DNA of 64,000 nt, from the NCBI RefSeq assembly GCF_038404745.2, contig NZ_JAYKTT020000017.1:124001-188000 (forward strand), written 5' to 3'. Positions 50,248 through 59,185 of this stretch are shown piece by piece. The notes below the pieces were generated by a model. The model saw only the letters and a program-made list of their open reading frames with translations, did not search any database and was not told the DNA's origin. Position numbers and translations under genes: made by a program. Source of the stretch: Chlorogloeopsis sp038404745 (lineage in GTDB: Bacteria > Cyanobacteriota > Cyanobacteriia > Cyanobacteriales > Nostocaceae). Numbering within the stretch: the stretch's first letter is position 1; each line of letters opens with the position of its first letter.

Positions 50248-51648
50248 TTACATATCTTCTAACTCAATTCCTTTAGTTTCCCTAATAAAGAACCAAACGA
50301 AAAAGATTGAGATCGCCGCCGCAGTTGTATAAAGACCGTAGGCAGTACCTAGTCCGAAATATTGCAAGATGGGAGGAAATGTCGTGGAAACGACAAAATT
50401 TGCAACCCATTGCATAGCCGCAGCAAGTGAAAGTGCAGCAGCTCGAATCTTATTATTAAACATTTCTCCCAGCAGCACCCAAACCACTGGCCCCCAGGAA
50501 AAACCGAAGCAAAATACATAAAGGTTAGCTGCAATGAGAGCCACAATACCCGCACTTGTGCTAAGAGTGGGATTGCCCGCAGCATCCACCTGAGCAGTTC
50601 CAAAAATAGAAGCCATCGTCCCTAAGGTTACAGTCATGCCAATTGACCCTAAGATGAGCAAGGGCTTGCGACCGAATTTATCTACGAAGGCGATCGCGAT
50701 CAGCGTAGTAATAATGTTGACGGCTCCTGTAATTACCGTGATCGTCAAAGAATTTTTTTCTGAAAATCCGACTGCCCGCCATAAAATGCTGCTGTAGTAG
50801 AAAATGACATTAATACCAACAAATTGCTGGAAGACAGATAAGCCAATTCCAATCCAAACTATAGGCAGGAGTCTACCACTTCTGCTCAAAAGGTCAGAAA
50901 ATTTAGGCTGGCGCTCTCGCAGCACTGTTTGTCGAATTTCTTCGATTTTTGCCAGAACATTACCCCCTAAAATCTTAGTCAGAACATTAGCAGCTTCTGG
51001 CTCTCGTCCTTGGGCAACCAGGTAGCGGGGCGATTCAGGAATTGTCAAAGCTGCCATTCCGTAAAGCACGGCTGGAGGGATTTCTGTCCAAAACATCCAG
51101 CGCCAAGCGGCAATTCCGAATAAAAATGGCAACTCAGCTGAACCTGCTGATACAGCGATAAAGTAGTCGGATAGCAGTGCAATGAAAATACCAACTACAA
51201 TTGCTAATTGCTGAAGAGAACCCAACCTTCCTCGCAAATGACTGGGAGAACACTCGGCAATGTAAGCTGGCGCAATCACGCTAGCAGCACCAACTGCTAG
51301 TCCACCCAAAACCCGCCAAAAGATAAAATCCCAGATGGTAATGGCAATCCCAGAGCCAACGGCACTAATGGTAAACAATACCGAAGCTACCACCATTGCC
51401 TTAACTCTACCATAGCGATCGGCAATCTTGCCTGCATAAAAGGCTCCTACAGCCGATCCTAGTAACGCCAGAGACACGGCAAGACCAGTTTGTACACTGC
51501 TGGCATTAAAGGCTTTGGAGAGAGCTGCAACCGCGCCGTTGATTACGGCAGTGTCAAAACCGAACAGAAAGCCGCCGAGAGCAGCAGCACCAGCTATCAA
51601 GATGACATAATATGTGTTGGCTTGACGACGAGTAGTAGTAGAAGACAT
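50248..51648 (-). CDS. glcP: MFS sugar porter (GlcP/XylE-like)
   Basis: From ATG 51646-51648 (MSSTTTRRQ) the product has 466 residues and 12 membrane segments. The longer frame upstream is translated repeat and is not used. Sugar-porter motifs are present: DRYGRVKAM and DKFGRKPLL in the 2-3 and 8-9 loops, PESPRYL after TM6, and the TM7 QQFVGINVIFYYS glutamines that bind sugar. It should import a hexose or pentose with H+. It is downstream of the OprB-like porin and ABC importer, all facing the same way. The symbol rests on similarity of this arrangement to Nostoc glcP; xylose, glucose or fructose cannot be told apart. Confidence 0.85.
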   Translation of the reverse strand: MSSTTTRRQANTYYVILIAGAAALGGFLFGFDTAVINGAVAALSKAFNASSVQTGLAVSLALLGSAVGAFYAGKIADRYGRVKAMVVASVLFTISAVGSGIAITIWDFIFWRVLGGLAVGAASVIAPAYIAECSPSHLRGRLGSLQQLAIVVGIFIALLSDYFIAVSAGSAELPFLFGIAAWRWMFWTEIPPAVLYGMAALTIPESPRYLVAQGREPEAANVLTKILGGNVLAKIEEIRQTVLRERQPKFSDLLSRSGRLLPIVWIGIGLSVFQQFVGINVIFYYSSILWRAVGFSEKNSLTITVITGAVNIITTLIAIAFVDKFGRKPLLILGSIGMTVTLGTMASIFGTAQVDAAGNPTLSTSAGIVALIAANLYVFCFGFSWGPVVWVLLGEMFNNKIRAAALSLAAAMQWVANFVVSTTFPPILQYFGLGTAYGLYTTAAAISIFFVWFFIRETKGIELEDM

Positions 51649-51689
51649 AGTTAGATCTCGTATGTGTAGTGAGAGTGTTTTTGAGACTG

Positions 51690-51805
51690 GCTTGATAAAT
51701 AGACGCGGGGACGCAAAGAAGGAGAGACACGGGGAATCAAGAGGACATAGAGACACGGAGACAAGGAGAAGGGTTTTCTCTTCCACTCTCCCCCTCTTGT
51801 CTGCG
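51690..51805. repeat. Purine/pyrimidine-strand repeat, copy 4
   Basis: GCGGGGACGCAAAGAAGGAG, ACACGGGG, ACACGGAGACAAGGAG run into GAAGGGTTTTCTCTTCC, a small inverted repeat, and then CTCCCCCTCTTGTCTGCG. It fills the spacer between the MFS gene and the porin. Confidence 0.6.
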
Positions 51806-51861
51806 CTTCACTGGTGAATGGCTGGGTTGAAGCTGGAGTAAAATTTGCGATCGCTTTAGAT

Positions 51862-53466
51862 TTAGAAATCAAAGGTTGTGCGAACCAAGCCTACATACTG
51901 GGGATCGTTTCTGCTGTCATTTTCTGGGTTGAGAATTACCCAAAAACCAGGAGTCACGGAAATATGGTCATTTAGTCGCCAGCGATAAAATGCTTCTATG
52001 TGGTAAGCGTTGTCTCTTTCTGAACGCACGTCACTATTGGATACGCGCGGCGGTATACCAAAGAGAATTCCTGGTAGGTTGCCTCTACCTCCCACATCCG
52101 GAAACGACATCCCGATCGCTCCATACCAGGCATTGGCATTGTCACCACTGTTCACAAAGAGTGCATCCGTTCCGTTCCTGCCATTTGAAATATCGCTCAA
52201 GCCAGAGTTCTCGGCATTTGCCCAGATATATCCACCCCAGGCGTGGATTTGGAAATTTTCAGAGAAACGATAGTATCCTTGTGCGCCCACAATGTTGTTG
52301 GAAGTGGCAATGTTATTGCCAAAGGGAGAAATTGACAAGTTGCTACCCGTTCCACCTGTGAGATCGACTTTGCCACCAGGGCTATAGCCATGAGAATAGG
52401 CAATGCCAACTGCTCCTTGCTTGCCGTAATACACCAAGTGTGCTAAAGCGTTGTAACCACCATCAAATAATCCATTTTTTTCAGATGGAAAATTAGGATT
52501 AATTGCCAAATAGCCCAGGGTGAGAACTAGTTCGTCAGTGAGTTTCCAATTAACGGCTGCACCGCCACCACCTCGTCGGAATAGGGGACTGTATTCTCCA
52601 AATAGTGAGGGAATGCCGTTACCGTCATCAGCAATAGTGGCAGGAGTTACGGTATCCGTAATATCGGTGTAGCCAATACCTGTGGGGCCGACTACAAAAG
52701 AAACAGAATCACTAACTGGAAAGTAGTAACGGATGTGGGGAATACTGAGGTTATTGTCAATACTGGTGTCAAAGTTTAGCCGTGTCATCCCGGTACCCGT
52801 TACCGATGCAATCTGGCTTCTACCATTGGAATTCAAGAAATTGCCGAACTCCAGACGGACTCGCAATAAATCTTTGCCTGTGAAGCTACTCTCTAAGTTG
52901 AGACGACCTCGATTACCAAAGTAGGTTGTGGAGCGATCGCGATCATCAGCCACCCCATTACCAAAGGTGTCGCTAACAGCAGTAATAATTTGAGCGTTCA
53001 GCTTGGTAGTTGTAGAAAATTGCTGTGCTTCTAAAGTTGATGCGCGTGCCTCCAGGCTATCCACTTGCCCACGCAGGGTTTCTAGTTCTGCCGCAAACTC
53101 TTCTTGCAATCTTTGCAGTACTGCCAAGTCTTCTTGATTGAGTAGTTCGCTAGAACGTGCAGCAATTAACTCATTAATTCGGTCAAGGCAAGCATTTAAA
53201 CCAGCCGCAAACTCGTAACGGCTGAGAGCACGGTTACCACGATAGGTAGAGTCAGGATAACCCGCAATACAACCGTAGCGTTCGACAAGCGATTGCAGTG
53301 CTTGAAATGGCCAATCGGTTGGTTTGACATCACTGAGTTCGGAGACAGATGTTAACTGTGCCTGCAAGCTGCCAAGGTTAACATCTGCATCCTCTAAAGG
53401 AGCAGCCGATACTGCTGGACACATCAATAAAAGAAGTGGAAAACTGTATAAGAATTTTTTAAGCAT
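51862..53466 (-). CDS. oprB: SLH-domain, OprB-type outer-membrane porin
   Basis: From ATG 53464-53466 the product is 534 residues and starts with a classical signal peptide (MLKKFLYSFPLLLLMCPAVSAA). A single SLH domain (DVKPTDWPFQALQSLVERYG to ELIAARS region, about residues 45-105) anchors it to peptidoglycan. A coiled coil (EFAAELETLRGQVDSLEARAS) and a beta-barrel end in Phe (VRTTFDF). Databases label this family either carbohydrate-selective porin OprB or 'iron uptake porin'. Its position between an ABC sugar importer and a sugar MFS protein favours the sugar role here. Confidence 0.88.
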   Translation of the reverse strand: MLKKFLYSFPLLLLMCPAVSAAPLEDADVNLGSLQAQLTSVSELSDVKPTDWPFQALQSLVERYGCIAGYPDSTYRGNRALSRYEFAAGLNACLDRINELIAARSSELLNQEDLAVLQRLQEEFAAELETLRGQVDSLEARASTLEAQQFSTTTKLNAQIITAVSDTFGNGVADDRDRSTTYFGNRGRLNLESSFTGKDLLRVRLEFGNFLNSNGRSQIASVTGTGMTRLNFDTSIDNNLSIPHIRYYFPVSDSVSFVVGPTGIGYTDITDTVTPATIADDGNGIPSLFGEYSPLFRRGGGGAAVNWKLTDELVLTLGYLAINPNFPSEKNGLFDGGYNALAHLVYYGKQGAVGIAYSHGYSPGGKVDLTGGTGSNLSISPFGNNIATSNNIVGAQGYYRFSENFQIHAWGGYIWANAENSGLSDISNGRNGTDALFVNSGDNANAWYGAIGMSFPDVGGRGNLPGILFGIPPRVSNSDVRSERDNAYHIEAFYRWRLNDHISVTPGFWVILNPENDSRNDPQYVGLVRTTFDF

Positions 53467-53562
53467 AGCTTTTAGCAGGGTGTTGCTAAATTTTGGATAT
53501 GAAATCAAAAATTAAGTATCCTAATACCGTTTCTCCAAAAAATGGCTACAGATGTCATCTGC

Positions 53563-53593
53563 TTGTAGTAAGCACAAAGCGTGCTTACTACAA
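53563..53593. repeat. Perfect 13-bp hairpin 3' of the ABC permease
   Basis: TTGTAGTAAGCAC (53563-53575) and GTGCTTACTACAA (53581-53593) pair fully around AAAGC. It lies 67 bp past the permease stop and 97 bp before the porin start. There is no T-run on the minus strand, so it may be a processing or partial-termination site or a dispersed palindrome. Confidence 0.7.
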
Positions 53594-53659
53594 ACTATGC
53601 ATAGCTCCAATTTGAATAATTGGTATAAAACTTGCTCTGTGTACAAATCTGCTGATTTT

Positions 53660-54658
53660 TCAACGTCTGGAACGTCTGCGGAGCCGATCAATCATCACCG
53701 CCACAATGATTACTAGTCCTTTGACGACTAGTTGCCAGAAGTAAGACATATTCAATAGGGTTAAACCATTGTTGAGAACAGCAATGATTAATGCACCCAG
53801 AAGGGTTCCCCCAATAGTACCAATCCCACCTGTGAAGCTGGTTCCACCAAGAATCACAGCAGCGATCGCATCCAATTCATAGCCTTGACCTAACATTCCA
53901 GTGGCACTATAAAGACGGCTGGCACTCATAATTCCTGCCAATCCTGCCAGCAAGCCACTGACGCCATAGACAAATAGCAACACACGATCAACTTTGATGC
54001 CAGTCAGTCGTGCTGCCCGCTCGTTACCACCAACAGCGTAGATTTGTACTCCCAAGACTGTCTGCCGGAGGACAAACCAACTCGCTGCAACAGTCAGCAG
54101 TGCAATGATTACTAACCACGGCAAAGGGCCTAAATAACTATTGCCTATCCAAGCAAAGTTCAAGTTACGGTTGATGACCGTTGTACCATTGGCAACTAAA
54201 AAGGCAACACCCCTTAAGGCAGTCAATGAACCCAACGTGACAATAAAAGGCGGTACATCTAAAAAGGTGATAAGAGCGCCGTTAACTAACCCCAGAGCCA
54301 ATCCTGTTAGCAACCCAGCAAGCACAGCCGCCCAACCTAAACCAGGTAGAAGCGACACCAGCACTGCAACTACCGCAGAAACAGCTAATATCGACCCCAC
54401 TGAAAGGTCTATGCCTCCGGTCAGAATTACAAATGTCATCCCTGTTGCCAGCACGATATTAATTGATGCCTGCCGCAATATATTGATGGCATTACCTGGT
54501 GTCAGGAAGTTGGGGCTAAGTAACGCAAACATGATGCAAATTAGCACCAGGATGGGCAGAATTCCTGCAACCTGAAGGAAATTGTTAATTGATTGACGCT
54601 GACGTGACTTGGGATGTTCTCCTGGTCTATTGTTGACAGGTCTTAAAGTTTGACTCAT
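53660..54658 (-). CDS. frtC: Sugar ABC importer permease (RbsC-type; fructose-type locus)
   Basis: This 332-residue protein has about 8-10 membrane segments and the RbsC-family pattern ATGMTFVILTGGIDLSVGSILAVSAVV plus AVILGGTSFTGGIGTIGGTLLGALIIAVLNNGLTLLNMS. It forms the channel of a CUT2 importer. Its ATG overlaps the ATPase stop by four bases (ATGA), so translation is coupled. The symbol is by analogy with the frtABC fructose transporter of Nostoc/Anabaena; ribose or another sugar is possible. Confidence 0.85.
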   Translation of the reverse strand: MSQTLRPVNNRPGEHPKSRQRQSINNFLQVAGILPILVLICIMFALLSPNFLTPGNAINILRQASINIVLATGMTFVILTGGIDLSVGSILAVSAVVAVLVSLLPGLGWAAVLAGLLTGLALGLVNGALITFLDVPPFIVTLGSLTALRGVAFLVANGTTVINRNLNFAWIGNSYLGPLPWLVIIALLTVAASWFVLRQTVLGVQIYAVGGNERAARLTGIKVDRVLLFVYGVSGLLAGLAGIMSASRLYSATGMLGQGYELDAIAAVILGGTSFTGGIGTIGGTLLGALIIAVLNNGLTLLNMSYFWQLVVKGLVIIVAVMIDRLRRRSRR

Positions 54659-56208
54659 GATGCTAGTACCTCCGATGCTCCTGTGGCATAGTGCATGATG
54701 TTTTCTTGGGTAATTTCTTTGTCAGGGCTGCCGTCAAGTTCGCCCACCAGTTGCCCCTCTCGCATCACCAAGACGCGATCGCTCATCCCTACAACCTCTG
54801 GTAGTTCGCTGGAAACCATGAGAATCGCAACACCTTGTGCTGCTAAATCGCTCATAATTCGGTAAATTTCGCTTTTGGCACCGATATCTACACCGCGTGT
54901 CGGCTCATCCAACATCAATATTCTTGGCTTAATGGCTAGCCAACGTGCTAGCAGTAGCTTCTGCTGATTCCCACCAGAAAGATCCACTGCTCTGATTTCT
55001 AAATTCGCAAGCCTGATATTAAAGTTTTCGACTGCTTCCGTTGCCGTCCGATTAACGGAACCCCAATTAACAATGCCAGCCTTTGCCTCCTGCTTGAGTC
55101 TGTTGAGGGCAATGTTCTTACGGGAACTCATCTCTAAGAATAAACCCTGATCTTTACGGTCTTCGGGAACGTAGCCAATACCGGCAGCAATGGCATCACT
55201 AGGCGAATTAATTTCCAGTTTTTTACCATTCAGGAATACCTCACCGCTTGCCTTAGGATCAGCACCAAAAATCAGCCGGGATACCTCTGTGCGTCCTGCA
55301 CCAACTAACCCTGCCAGTCCGAGAATTTCTCCAGCATGAAGTTGAAAACTAGTTGGCTGAACCTTGCGTCCGTCACTGATATTTCTGACTTCTAGCATCA
55401 CTGGGCCGAGATTTGTTTGCCGTTGGTGTTCGTAAAAGTCCTGCATTGAGCGACCAACCATCATCCGCACCAATCGATGGGGAGAAATTTCATCACGGGT
55501 AAGGCTGCCAATGTATTGACCATCGCGCAGCACACTAATCCGATCGGCTAGAGCATATATTTCTTCCATCCGATGACTGATATAGATGATGGCAATGCCG
55601 TCATTGCGCAGTTTGTGAATTACCTGAAATAAACGCTCTGTTTCGCGGTCAGACAGTGCTGCTGTTGGCTCATCCATAACTAAAACGCGGCTTTTGTCCT
55701 TCAGCGCCCGCGCAATTTCTACTTGCTGCTGTTCGGCGATTGATAAGTTACCAACAATATCATTGGCGGTAAAACTGGCTCCTAAGCTTGCTAGCACTTG
55801 CTGTGCTTCATGCTCCATCCCATTGCGGTCTAAAAACTGACCCCGCCGTAACTCGCTACCCATAAAAATATTTTCAGCAACGGTTAAATTGGGTGCGACA
55901 TTCAGTTCTTGATAAATGAGATTAATGCCCGCTCTGCGTGCTGTACCCGGATCGGTAATTTTCACAGGTTGAGCGTTGATGCGAATCTCACCTTCATCGG
56001 CAATGTAAGCCCCAGCCAGAATCTTCATCAATGTACTTTTGCCTGCCCCGTTTTCGCCCATCAGGGCGTGAACCTCTCCTGAATAAATTGTGAGGTTGAC
56101 ATTTTGGAGAGCAGGCACACCATGAAATCTTTTTGTAATCCCTCGCATTTCTAATACAGGGGTGGCAATTGATGCATTCGCCAAGAAGGTTTCATTATTT
56201 GTTGTCAT
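54655..56208 (-). CDS. frtB: Sugar ABC importer ATPase, fused double NBD (RbsA-type)
   Basis: From ATG 56206-56208 the product is 517 residues. NBD1 has Walker A GENGAGKST (51-59), signature LSIAEQQQVEIARAL and DEPTAALSD. NBD2 has degenerate Walker A GLVGAGRTE, then LSGGNQQKLLLARWLA and DEPTRGVDIGAK. This asymmetric pair is standard for CUT2 ATPases. An upstream TTG start would add seven residues. It follows the binding protein across a 172-bp repeat-containing spacer. Confidence 0.9.
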   Translation of the reverse strand: MTTNNETFLANASIATPVLEMRGITKRFHGVPALQNVNLTIYSGEVHALMGENGAGKSTLMKILAGAYIADEGEIRINAQPVKITDPGTARRAGINLIYQELNVAPNLTVAENIFMGSELRRGQFLDRNGMEHEAQQVLASLGASFTANDIVGNLSIAEQQQVEIARALKDKSRVLVMDEPTAALSDRETERLFQVIHKLRNDGIAIIYISHRMEEIYALADRISVLRDGQYIGSLTRDEISPHRLVRMMVGRSMQDFYEHQRQTNLGPVMLEVRNISDGRKVQPTSFQLHAGEILGLAGLVGAGRTEVSRLIFGADPKASGEVFLNGKKLEINSPSDAIAAGIGYVPEDRKDQGLFLEMSSRKNIALNRLKQEAKAGIVNWGSVNRTATEAVENFNIRLANLEIRAVDLSGGNQQKLLLARWLAIKPRILMLDEPTRGVDIGAKSEIYRIMSDLAAQGVAILMVSSELPEVVGMSDRVLVMREGQLVGELDGSPDKEITQENIMHYATGASEVLAS

Positions 56209-56279
56209 AAGTGGCTTTTGCAAAAACAATTCGGAATTGGTGATCGGGTATTGAAGAGAACAAGGTGATGCGGTGATTG

Positions 56280-56375
56280 GGGGCTAAGGGACTCCTCTGG
56301 GGTTGGAGACTGTGGGAGAGTAAGGAAAAATTTTTCTCCTTTTCTCCGTGTCCCCATGTCCTCTTCCTCGCCCCT
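56280..56375. repeat. Purine/pyrimidine-strand repeat, copy 5
   Basis: GGGACTCCTCTGGGG, GGGAGAGTAAGG and TTTTTCTCCTTTTCTCCGTG, with GTCCCCATGTCCTC following, sit between the binding-protein and ATPase genes. It interrupts the importer operon. Confidence 0.5.
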
Positions 56376-56380
56376 ACTAC

Positions 56381-57394
56381 TTACCAGCCTTTAAAGGTAC
56401 TGACGTTATCTCGCGTAATCAGCTTGACTGGAATCAGAATGTTAGGTGAGGAAGGTTTTTTGCCATGCAGGATGTCGTTACCAACCTGAACTGCTGTTTG
56501 AGTCATGCCTCTAGGATTTTGAGTGGCTGTTGCAGCATAGAGGCTATCTTGGGATGCGATCGCTTCGATTGCTTCTGGCGCACCATCAACCCCAACAATA
56601 AAAAATTCCTTACGTTTTGCTTGGCTTGCGGCAAGATCTACTCCTACACCGCTCGGATCGTTGATGGCAAAGACTGCATCAATTTTGGGAAAGGTTGTCA
56701 GCAGATCGCTCATGACTCTGAGTCCTCCATCCCGGCTCCCTTCTGCGTTCTGGTCTTTAGAGAGTATTTTGATATCGGGATATTTGGATAATACTTTTTG
56801 GCAACCATCAACTCGCTGGATGACTGAGTTTACAGGCGGCCCGTTCACAATTACTACATTGCCTTTGCCCTTGAGGCGATCGGCAATATATTGGCAACCA
56901 ACCTCTCCGGCTTGTAGATTATCGGTGGTAACTGTAGCATCTACCTCTGCATCAACGGCGGTATCTACCGCTATCACTATCGTACCTGCACGTCTTGCTT
57001 TCTCAACTGCTGGCTGAATTCCTCTACTGTCAGCAGCATTGAGGATAATTATGTCAGTATCGGCAGCAACAAAATTTTCGATTTGGTTGAATTGCTGGTT
57101 CAAGTCATAGCCACTGGAAACTACAGTAACTCTGACATCACTACCCCCAATTTTCTTTGCTTCTTTCTCGGCTCCCTGCCCCATTAGCACAAAGAAAGGG
57201 TTACCTAAATCGCCAACGGTGACACCAACCGATCGCAATTTTACCTCTCGCTCTTGTGTAGCTGTGTTAGTAGCAGTGTAAGTATTAGCGCTATTAGTAG
57301 TGCTGCCATTTGGAGAGGTATTTGTGCAGCCTACCAAAGTACCACCGACGATACTTAATACGCTAGCTACAATCGCAATCTTTTTCACATTCAA
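56381..57394 (-). CDS. frtA: Sugar-binding lipoprotein of ABC importer (RbsB-type)
   Basis: This 337-residue protein begins MNVKKIAIVASVLSIVGGTLVGCTN, with lipobox LVGC (Cys23) and a Thr/Asn-rich linker. Its periplasmic-binding-protein-I fold has GDLGNPFFVLMGQGAEKEA, IENFVAADTDIIILNAADS, VAVDTAVD-type hinge residues and FAINDPSGVGVDLAASQ. It should deliver a monosaccharide to FrtBC. AAGGAATAG lies just before the ATG. The divergent LacI regulator and shared palindromes suggest sugar-inducible expression. Confidence 0.88.
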   Translation of the reverse strand: MNVKKIAIVASVLSIVGGTLVGCTNTSPNGSTTNSANTYTATNTATQEREVKLRSVGVTVGDLGNPFFVLMGQGAEKEAKKIGGSDVRVTVVSSGYDLNQQFNQIENFVAADTDIIILNAADSRGIQPAVEKARRAGTIVIAVDTAVDAEVDATVTTDNLQAGEVGCQYIADRLKGKGNVVIVNGPPVNSVIQRVDGCQKVLSKYPDIKILSKDQNAEGSRDGGLRVMSDLLTTFPKIDAVFAINDPSGVGVDLAASQAKRKEFFIVGVDGAPEAIEAIASQDSLYAATATQNPRGMTQTAVQVGNDILHGKKPSSPNILIPVKLITRDNVSTFKGW

Positions 57395-57704
57395 CTATTC
57401 CTTAAATTATTCTTGTTTTATTGTCAACAGTACTGAGGCTGATTCAGTTAATATGTCAGAATGAAATTTTCGATTTATTGCCGAATTCCCGCTTTCAGTC
57501 AAAGCCACCGAAAATAAAATCGTCTGAGTAATTATTCACCCTATTCTGCTTGTGAATATAAGTGAAACTTTTCAGTCTTGTTGATGTAATTATTTAAGTT
57601 GGAGACAGATCCTGATACTTTTTGATATTAATTTATTAAATTGTGGTTTTGTACTTTCATTCGCACACATATATCATAGATATATCTGAAATTATTTTCA
57701 TTTT

Positions 57705-57718
57705 TGCACACGTGTGCA
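57705..57718. promoter_or_regulatory. LacI-type operator, importer side
   Basis: The sequence TGCACACGTGTGCA is a perfect 14-bp palindrome with a central CG, the form favoured by LacI/GalR regulators. It lies 311 bp upstream of the binding-protein start and is identical to the copy near the regulator gene. Confidence 0.7.
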
Positions 57719-58035
57719 TTAAACGTATATTAAGTTTATTTGCGAGGTAGATACAGTTCTACTTAAAATATCTAAATATTCATATAGATAGAGCAAATGC
57801 TTTGCTTTGAATTAGAATTTTACCTCAATTGGCAGTATTTAATTTTACATATTAAATAATCACCTCAAAATTGAATTAAATGCCTTAATCTAATTTTCTC
57901 TACGACCGGAATTGTGCGCTCGTGTTGATAGGCTATTAAATTGATATCTGATACAATTTAGTTTCCAGATTAGATTTTAATAGTTTTTTCAATATTTTTG
58001 CCAATTACAAAAATATCTGTAATGAAAATAATGAT

Positions 58036-58063
58036 TTGACAACTACCTATATTATTCTAATAA
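58036..58063 (+). promoter_or_regulatory. Candidate promoter of the LacI-family regulator
   Basis: TTGACA (58036-58041), 16 bases, and TAATAA (58058-58063) resemble a SigA promoter. The operator at 58076-58089 would overlap the early transcribed region, an arrangement suited to repression. Confidence 0.5.
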
Positions 58064-58075
58064 TAATTGTTATTA

Positions 58076-58089
58076 TGCACACGTGTGCA
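58076..58089. promoter_or_regulatory. LacI-type operator, regulator side
   Basis: TGCACACGTGTGCA again, with A and T flanks extending the palindrome to 16 bp (58075-58090). It is 29 bp before the regulator ATG, immediately after the candidate promoter, pointing to autoregulation. Confidence 0.75.
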
Positions 58090-58118
58090 TGATTATTGTA
58101 AAATAATGTAAAAAATCA

Positions 58119-59156
58119 ATGGGTAAACGAAAAACTTCGATAGAAGATATTGCTCGAAGAGCAGGCGTTTCTCATACCACAGTTTCACGTGCTTTACGAG
58201 ATAGTCCTCTAATTAGCCTTAAGGTGCGAGAGAAAATTAAGCAACTGGCGCGGGAGATGAGTTATGTGCCTAATGGTATTGCTCAAAGCTTACAAAATCA
58301 ACGCACTAACACCATTGGCGTAGTAGTAACTTCAATAGCAGATCCCTTTTTTGCTGAGGTAGTGGAGGGAATAGAACAGATAGCCAGAACAGCAGGTTTA
58401 AGTGTTTTATTAAGTGCTTCACACCGAGATTTAGAGCAAGAAATAGCAGCTATTAATAGTTTTCATTGCCGCAGAGTGGACGGTATCTTGGTAGCCGACT
58501 CGCGAATTAGTAAACACCATACCAAGCAACTAGCGCAAATTGCTGTACCAACAGTTTTTATAAACAGCCAAACAGAAAATCAACCCGAAATGATTCACTC
58601 AGTGTCAATAGACGACTGCTTAGGTGCGCGATTGGCTGTAGAGCATCTTATCAGTCTTAAACACACCTCTATTGGTTATCTAGGTGTGGGCGATCGCAGT
58701 AGATCAAATCAGCAGCGTCTAGAAGGATATCGAATGGCTCTGAGTGAAGCTGGTTTACCACAAAAGACAGATTGGGTTGCAATTAATGATGAAGATAGTA
58801 AAAGAAGCAGCGATGTTGTGACTGGGCAACGGATGTTATCTAAGCTAGTTACTGCTGGGGTAACTGGTATATTCTGTTATAACGATATGGTTGCAGTTGG
58901 CGCTCTGTTGGCTTGTCAAGAACTAAGGATTTTGGTACCACAAGATTTAAGTTTAGTCGGATTTGATGGTATTGCTTTATCGCGTTACGTTACGCCACCC
59001 CTGACGACAGTCAGTCAGCCAATGTTAGAAATTGGTCGCTTTGCTATGCAAATGTTACTCGATTTATTAGAAGAAAAAAGTGTAGAAAACCGCGTTTTAT
59101 CGCCTGTTCTGGTAAAGCGGGGTAGTAGTGCGCCATTAAAAAACGACTACAACTAA
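58119..59156 (+). CDS. frtR: LacI/GalR-family transcriptional regulator of the sugar locus
   Basis: This 345-residue protein has an N-terminal LacI helix-turn-helix (TSIEDIARRAGVSHTTVSRAL, residues 6-26) and hinge helix (YVPNGIAQSLQNQRT, about 48-62). The periplasmic-binding-like sugar domain follows, with IGVVVTSIADPFFAEVVEGIE, VEHLISLKHTSIGYLG, FCYNDMVAVGAL and LSLVGFDGIALSRYVTPPLTTV. It should bind a sugar or sugar phosphate and release the operators. It is divergent from the importer, as for frtR in Anabaena/Nostoc as far as I recall. The ligand is inferred from the neighbours. Confidence 0.88.
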   Translation: MGKRKTSIEDIARRAGVSHTTVSRALRDSPLISLKVREKIKQLAREMSYVPNGIAQSLQNQRTNTIGVVVTSIADPFFAEVVEGIEQIARTAGLSVLLSASHRDLEQEIAAINSFHCRRVDGILVADSRISKHHTKQLAQIAVPTVFINSQTENQPEMIHSVSIDDCLGARLAVEHLISLKHTSIGYLGVGDRSRSNQQRLEGYRMALSEAGLPQKTDWVAINDEDSKRSSDVVTGQRMLSKLVTAGVTGIFCYNDMVAVGALLACQELRILVPQDLSLVGFDGIALSRYVTPPLTTVSQPMLEIGRFAMQMLLDLLEEKSVENRVLSPVLVKRGSSAPLKNDYN

Positions 59157-59185
59157 TTTTGTAGGCGATCGCTCATATCGCGTCT

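Larger units (their letters stand above)
57395..58118. promoter_or_regulatory. Divergent regulatory region of the sugar-uptake locus
   Basis: This 724-bp AT-rich spacer separates the binding-protein gene and the LacI regulator. It contains two identical operator-like palindromes (57705-57718 and 58076-58089), 371 bp apart centre to centre, and a small inverted repeat (ATATATC, ATA, GATATAT at 57669-57685). A TAATAT box on the minus strand lies just upstream of the left palindrome. No ORF is seen, and the leader of the importer would be about 300 nt. Confidence 0.6.

Noticed and set aside
51649..51786. 46-codon N-terminal extension of the MFS porter
   Set aside because: It translates the purine/pyrimidine repeat; the ATG at 51646-51648 gives the normal length.
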